This document shows, in pieces, positions 59,195-64,000 of a stretch of 64,000 nucleotides of DNA. Made by a program: the position numbers and the translations under genes. Within the stretch, counting starts at the first letter, position 1. Every line of letters starts with the position of its first letter. The notes below the pieces were generated by a model that made no database searches, was not told the DNA's origin, and saw nothing but the letters and a program-made list of their open reading frames with translations. The DNA lies in the NCBI GenBank assembly GCA_963682175.1, contig OY821770.1:14228501-14292500 (forward strand), written 5' to 3'. The DNA is from Triglochin maritima. Taxonomy: Eukaryota; Streptophyta; Magnoliopsida; Alismatales; Juncaginaceae.

Positions 59195-59525
59195 TGTAGG
59201 ATTTTGTGCCCTATATGTATGTATATATTTTAAAAACTTTATACATGCATACAAGATCGATATTCATATTTTCAGTGATTTCATGTACATTATTTTGTGT
59301 TTATTCCAATATCATACAAATCTACATATATTAAAATAAACAAAGAAGAGATGATCATATACAAAGGTTCTCTAAAACCTTTATGAAGATCCGGAGTTAC
59401 ATTGCTCGTCGAATCGCCCACCAATCCGCCTCCAAGTATTCATCAAACTCTAAACAAAATTAGAGAGAATTGAGTTAGCCAATTCAATCTCTAATTAAGC
59501 TTAGAATCTAGCTAATTGAAAGGAG
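59195..59525 (-). mobile_element. Inverted fragment of a Copia LTR
   Basis: TGTAGGATTTTGTG...GTTCTCTAAAAC...CGTCGAATCGCCC...TCATCAAACTCTAAAC is the reverse complement, with scattered differences, of the end of the LTR at 60985-61309. Only about 330 bases are shared. Beyond 59525 the similarity stops. Confidence 0.75.
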
Positions 59526-60599
59526 TATGTTATAAACGTTTTACTTTTATAGGTCAATTATTATGAATTGAATGTGCAAGCATTTTGTTCCTTGATTATT
59601 GTATTCGCCTTTTGGAAGTGTTAAGGAAGATGCTCTTGGTTCTTAACCGTAGAGCTCTAAAAGATAATGGTTTACATAAATTAAAAGTTATTCACAATCA
59701 TGGTAATTAACATGGAACATTAATTACCGAGATAAGATTGTCGTGTTGGTCATCGATTATTGTAGCTCCACAAATATTTGACGACACAAGTATTTAAAAG
59801 AGGAAAAAATTACTTTTATATATTGAATAGACCTAACAAGTAAAACATTATGAAATTGTGTTATGTGTCATCAATGTGTTACTGTGTCTTGGATCCTAAG
59901 ATATGAGACATATTTTTTCACATAAGTAGTATTTAATTTGATTGTTGTCAAAAGCTAACAATGAGTATAGTGATAAAGGAAATACTTGGTTGAACATGGC
60001 TTATGCTGGAATAGATAGCTAGTCAAAGATTAACATTCCCCTCTTAATTGAGTGATGATATTAGTGAGCCCCTTGATAAAGCAAAATTATAATGTGCACA
60101 ATGTGACTTGAGTTAAGTTACATAGTTATAATTAGCTTAAAGAGATCAAGAAATGAATATAATACAAATGTGACACATTTCTACTTTCTATATATTCTTA
60201 ATATCATGACGCAAGGGATAGACACAAGTGATGCAGTTACATCACTAAATGGATCGTGTTTGGTTCGAGTGGAACAAGATATCTATGATTTGGGTAACTA
60301 TAATGTGTAGCTAGATACCGCTTATAGTTTGAGATATTGAGTGTTTAATATCGCTGTCAATTTAGCTTAGATCCTCCTGTAGGTCACACCACAAAACCGG
60401 AAAACAAGAAGCTTGATTTTTGAGTTCATATGATGTGTCGGGTTTCATGTGAAAAAGGACACATGTGGTGAATCAAAAAAATCAATATGTCACGAAAATT
60501 GACATAGTTAGAATCATGTGTAAATTCATATAAGATATATATATTATGTGGTGTAATAATTTAACATTACATAGGATAATATATTACATGATATTTGAA
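59526..60599. other. AT-rich spacer between inverted LTR pieces
   Basis: No coding frame or recognised repeat. Confidence 0.45.
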
Positions 60600-61309
60600 T
60601 TTGCTAAAAACCCCAAAGATCAAATTTTGTTGGATATAAATCCAAAATTTGGTAAAAAGCAAAAAAATGGTAACACGGTTTTGCCCGAATTAATAAGTAA
60701 TTATTATTAATCATGTATTTGAATTATTCCAATTGTGTTAAATGTGGATGTGGATGATTATGTGTCAAATTGTGAAAGATTTTAGGGAGAGAAAAACAAG
60801 AAATCATGGGTTAGTGGATAGCACATGATGTGGGTGTTGGGAGACCCTACAAATAGGTCTTCTCTCCCTCCTTGTTTTAATTAATGCAAAAATTTCTCTC
60901 TCCCTAACCACCATATTAATCCATCCAAAAGTTGCTTAATTTTTTCAAGCTTTTGGAGATTAAATTCTCAGGGAGCATAAAAGGGTTATTAGCTTAATTC
61001 TAAGCTTGATTTAGAGATTGAATTGTCTAACTTTTTTCTCTCTAATCTTGTTTAGAGTTTGATGAACACTTAGAGTCGAATCGGCGGGCGATTCGACGGG
61101 CAACAGAACTCCGGATGTTCGAAAATGTTTTAGAGAACCTTTGGGTATGATCGTCTCTTGTTTTTTTATTTTAATATATGTAGGTTTGCATGATATTAGA
61201 ATAAACACAAAACAACGTACATAAAATTGCTGAAAATATGAAATCGATCATGTATGCTTGTATTAAAAAAAATTAAATATACACATACATAGGAACACAA
61301 AATCCTACA
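60600..61309 (+). mobile_element. 5' LTR of a Copia element (start uncertain)
   Basis: The right end ACAAAATCCTACA is fixed by the primer site that follows. CTACAAATAGG (60848) is a TATA-like element upstream of a CT-rich stretch, plausible for the promoter. The left limit is not visible and 60600 is only a guess. Confidence 0.6.
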
Positions 61310-61310
61310 G

Positions 61311-61323
61311 TGGTATCAGAGCA
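61311..61323 (+). other. Primer-binding site, initiator tRNA-Met type
   Basis: TGGTATCAGAGCA, a perfect match to the standard plant Copia site, one base after the LTR. Confidence 0.85.
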
Positions 61324-62763
61324 TATAGTTCATATTATCAATGATTAGACTATATAATTAATTTTAGTTTACCATCTCCAATTGAAACAATTCATGTTTT
61401 ATGTCTTTTTTGAGTTTTCCGACTGTTTTGTTTATTTAATTCTAATTGATTCTTTTGATAGTTTTAAATGTTTTGAAATACAGCATATGAATTTTAGAAT
61501 TAAGATTTAGACTTATGTCTGATATATAAAATTTTCATTTTTATTAAATGATTATTTTATAAGAAATCGACAAAACGAAAAAGACATATGTTTATCTTTC
61601 CTTAAAAAATTTCTTTTGGAAATTGGAAAAACTGCGGTTCGAATGTTTTGTATTTTGAACTATGGATGTATAAAATAATTTTTAATGAATTTCAATTTTT
61701 TTGGAATTGTTTGATTTAGAGATGAAGGATAAACTAAATCGAGTAATTTATAGTATATGTACATGCGTTGCTCGAGTTCTCTTTTGCAGGGATATGTGAG
61801 TTTGTATGTTCCGACGAAGCCATGTGTGAATGAATGAATGAATGAATGTGTATATTATTATTATTCAATCACAGGGGCTTATGTATATGTAAAGCCAAAT
61901 TTCTATTCTATGTAAATGCATGCATATGAGATATTTTTACATAGAACATACACTAGATAATTTTCGAAATTGTGAGATGCATGTTTATATTTTGGCAATA
62001 TCAACATCCATGGTGCAAGAGGTAGTCACGGAGAAGGCGCAAAAGTCAAGGACACGGGAACATACAAATTCACACCAATGTGTGTGTGAATGGATATATT
62101 TATGTTTGTGTGCTTGACATGTATGTGGTTGTATGAATAAATGTTAGGATGTGTATAGAGATAAATATGCATGATCACCTAAATTCTAAAATCACATGTA
62201 AATGTTTAATTGTCCAACCAAAAATTAAGAGTATTTTTCTTTCTTATTTCATCCACTAGCAGTCATCGATCAAGGGATATTATGTCGCCTTTAGCGGGAG
62301 ATAACTTCCTCCATCTTTGGGAATAGTGGGAGATATAAGGTTGTCTATTATTTTGTCATGAATAGATGTACGAGGTGTGATTCACCCTTAGTGGACACCG
62401 AGTGTATTTATTTGTATATACAATGGATTAACATATCTCGTATCAAATGAAATAAGTTTTCTTAACAAGACCCGGAGCCCTAGCTCGGTATTGAGAAAAA
62501 GAGTTTTCCTTAAGAGGATTAGTCAAATTCTCTCTTAATTAAAACGACAAGAGTCATAAGAGTTTGAAAATGCAAATGTTTCAATATTTCGAAATGGTTA
62601 TGATTAGAAAATATTTTCAATGTTTTATCTGATAGTCATTAGCTAGTTTATATTATAATTGATAGGATCTTGAATTGTTGCATTTATGGATAAATTTTTA
62701 TTTGCAGTATTGATTTTCAAACATTAAATTGACATTAAATCCCATATAATTTATTTTGTAGAA
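61324..62763 (+). other. Copia leader
   Basis: About 1.4 kb of AT-rich untranslated sequence between primer site and gag. No protein similarity. Confidence 0.5.
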
Positions 62764-64000
62764 ATGTCGAATATTCAACCTATTGTGCGATCTATGATTG
62801 AAAAACATCATTTGGCAAATGATGGCTCAAACTTCATGAGTTGGCAACTCAAGCTTAATATCATGTTGAAGTTTGAGAAATTATCTCATATTTTGGATGG
62901 TGAAATCCCAAAATTAAATAAGAAGGCAACCGATAATGAGAGAGAGGCAAAAGTCAAGTGGGAAGACCAAGAGAACCAGGTTCACGGTCGATTGTTGGCC
63001 TTCATGGGTGACTCGCTTCAAGTGAAAAACTTGGGTTCAAAACCCAGGAAGACCATGGAAGATTTAACAAAGATGTTCATGGATAGTGCTAGAAAAGAGC
63101 GCTATAAGACCACCATCGCACTCACAAGGTGCCACATGGCGGAGGGAACATTGGTATCTATGCATTTTCTCATGATGCAAGGAAACCTTGAGAAGTTGTC
63201 GGAACTCTCCTTTGATGCCCGATGACATTGCGAAATATTTGATTCTTGGTTCTCTAGCCCCATCCTACAAGGACATCATTATGCACTATCATGTGCGTGA
63301 TAAAAGGGTGAGTCTTGAGGAACTTCACAACGCTCTCAAAACGGCTGAAGTTGACATGGGTAAGGTTCAGGACAAGCACGTCCTAACCGTCCATGGAGGG
63401 AGCAAGAAGATCTCCAAAGGTAAAGGCAAATTCACCAAAAAGACGTCAATCAAGAGCAAGGGAGTAGAAGGTGCTCGTGTGAGTGTCTCGAGGGGAAATT
63501 CTTCAAAATTTCTGACTCCCAACACGGAATGCTTTCACTACGGTGAAAAATGACACATCCGGCCAAATTACTCCCAAGTACAAGGAGGACCTTGACAATG
63601 GAGTGATTGAGCGTAAACGCCCCAAAAGCCAAAGATATATTTGTTATTGAGATAAATTTAGACATCTCTGTCCATGATTGGGTAATTGATATTGGATCTT
63701 GTGCTCACATAATTTCTAATGTGCAGCTACTAATGGATAGGAAGGAACTCGTGCAGAACGATATGATTTTGAAGGTTGGAAATGGTGCAAGCATTGCTGC
63801 AATTGCAAAAGGTTCCGTGGAGTTTTAATTATCTAGTGGTTTAAATTTATGTTTGAAGAACGTCTGTTATGTGTCTTCGATTAGCAAGAATTATATTTAC
63901 GTATCATGTTTGGATATGGATAATTTTAAAATAATATTTCAAACTCTTGCTTGTATATATCGAATAATGGAATTTCTATGCAAATGCATTCGTGAGGAAT
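62764..64000 (+). pseudogene. Copia gag and protease start, disrupted, runs off the window
   Basis: ATG 62764 begins MSNIQPIVRSMIEKHHLAND then SNFMSWQLKLNIMLKFEKL and KTMEDLTKMFMDSARKERY, a Copia gag. A frameshift near 63220 leads to KYLILGSLAPSYKDIIMHYH and SLEELHNALKTAEVDMG. The zinc knuckle is broken: CFHYGEK, stop, HIRPNY, so two of its cysteines appear to be tyrosine. The protease active site reads WVIDIGSCAHI (about 63680), with Ile where Thr or Ser normally follows the Asp. A stop follows at 63826. The remainder of pol lies beyond the window. Confidence 0.75.

Overview
This is a gene-poor, repeat-rich stretch of a flowering-plant nuclear genome. The case rests on Ty1/Copia and Ty3/Gypsy LTR retrotransposons, a CACTA (En/Spm) DNA transposon, hAT- and Mutator-like miniature elements, an organellar ycf2 insertion and two intron-containing plant genes. 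Ycf2 is absent or degenerate in grasses, so a dicot or other non-grass angiosperm is likelier. No bacterial-style operons, rRNA, tRNA or CRISPR were seen.

Layout. 1-1301: LTR end and primer-binding site of an Athila-like Gypsy element. 1541-10876: a decayed Ale-type Copia relic split by a second Copia element (5012-10785) whose 3' LTR is unexpectedly followed by another primer-binding site. 12119-13503: a solo LTR of the Athila-like family. 15390-18330: an internally deleted Copia element with intact LTRs and a perfect 5-bp target duplication (TTACA), sitting inside another LTR-like repeat. 20453-31074: a long-TIR element interrupted by a 9.4-kb CACTA element (20964-30357, target duplication AGC). 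The CACTA element carries a TNP1-like/Ulp1-protease pseudogene and a TNP2 transposase pseudogene. 31368-31738: an hAT-like MITE. About 31850-33176: an organellar (plastid-type) ycf2 fragment.

The host genes lie between 33.9 and 44.4 kb and converge. A PLATZ zinc-finger transcription-factor gene runs on + (three exons, 33969-35593). A gene of the plant family with an AT3G52170-type helix-turn-helix domain runs on - (four proposed exons, 44331-37855). Its third intron-exon step spans about 4.1 kb and is filled with MITE-like repeats and a perfect 100-bp tandem duplication.

The rest is repeats again. 44771-46037: a Mutator-like element with a FAR1-type DNA-binding fragment and a palindromic tandem array in its intron. 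46397-47273: a foldback element interrupted by an hAT-like MITE. 48602-50055: a Copia gag/protease relic cut by an LTR-like insertion. 51912-58836: an Athila-like Gypsy element with gag and protease but no reverse transcriptase or integrase, flanked by GAGAT. 59195-64000: inverted Copia LTR pieces and a Copia gag/protease pseudogene running off the window.

Only the two host genes look functional. Every transposon coding region examined carries stops, frameshifts or deletions, so none here appears autonomous. Boundaries resting on target duplications and paired ends are firm; exon boundaries of the - strand gene's last two exons and several LTR starts are inference.
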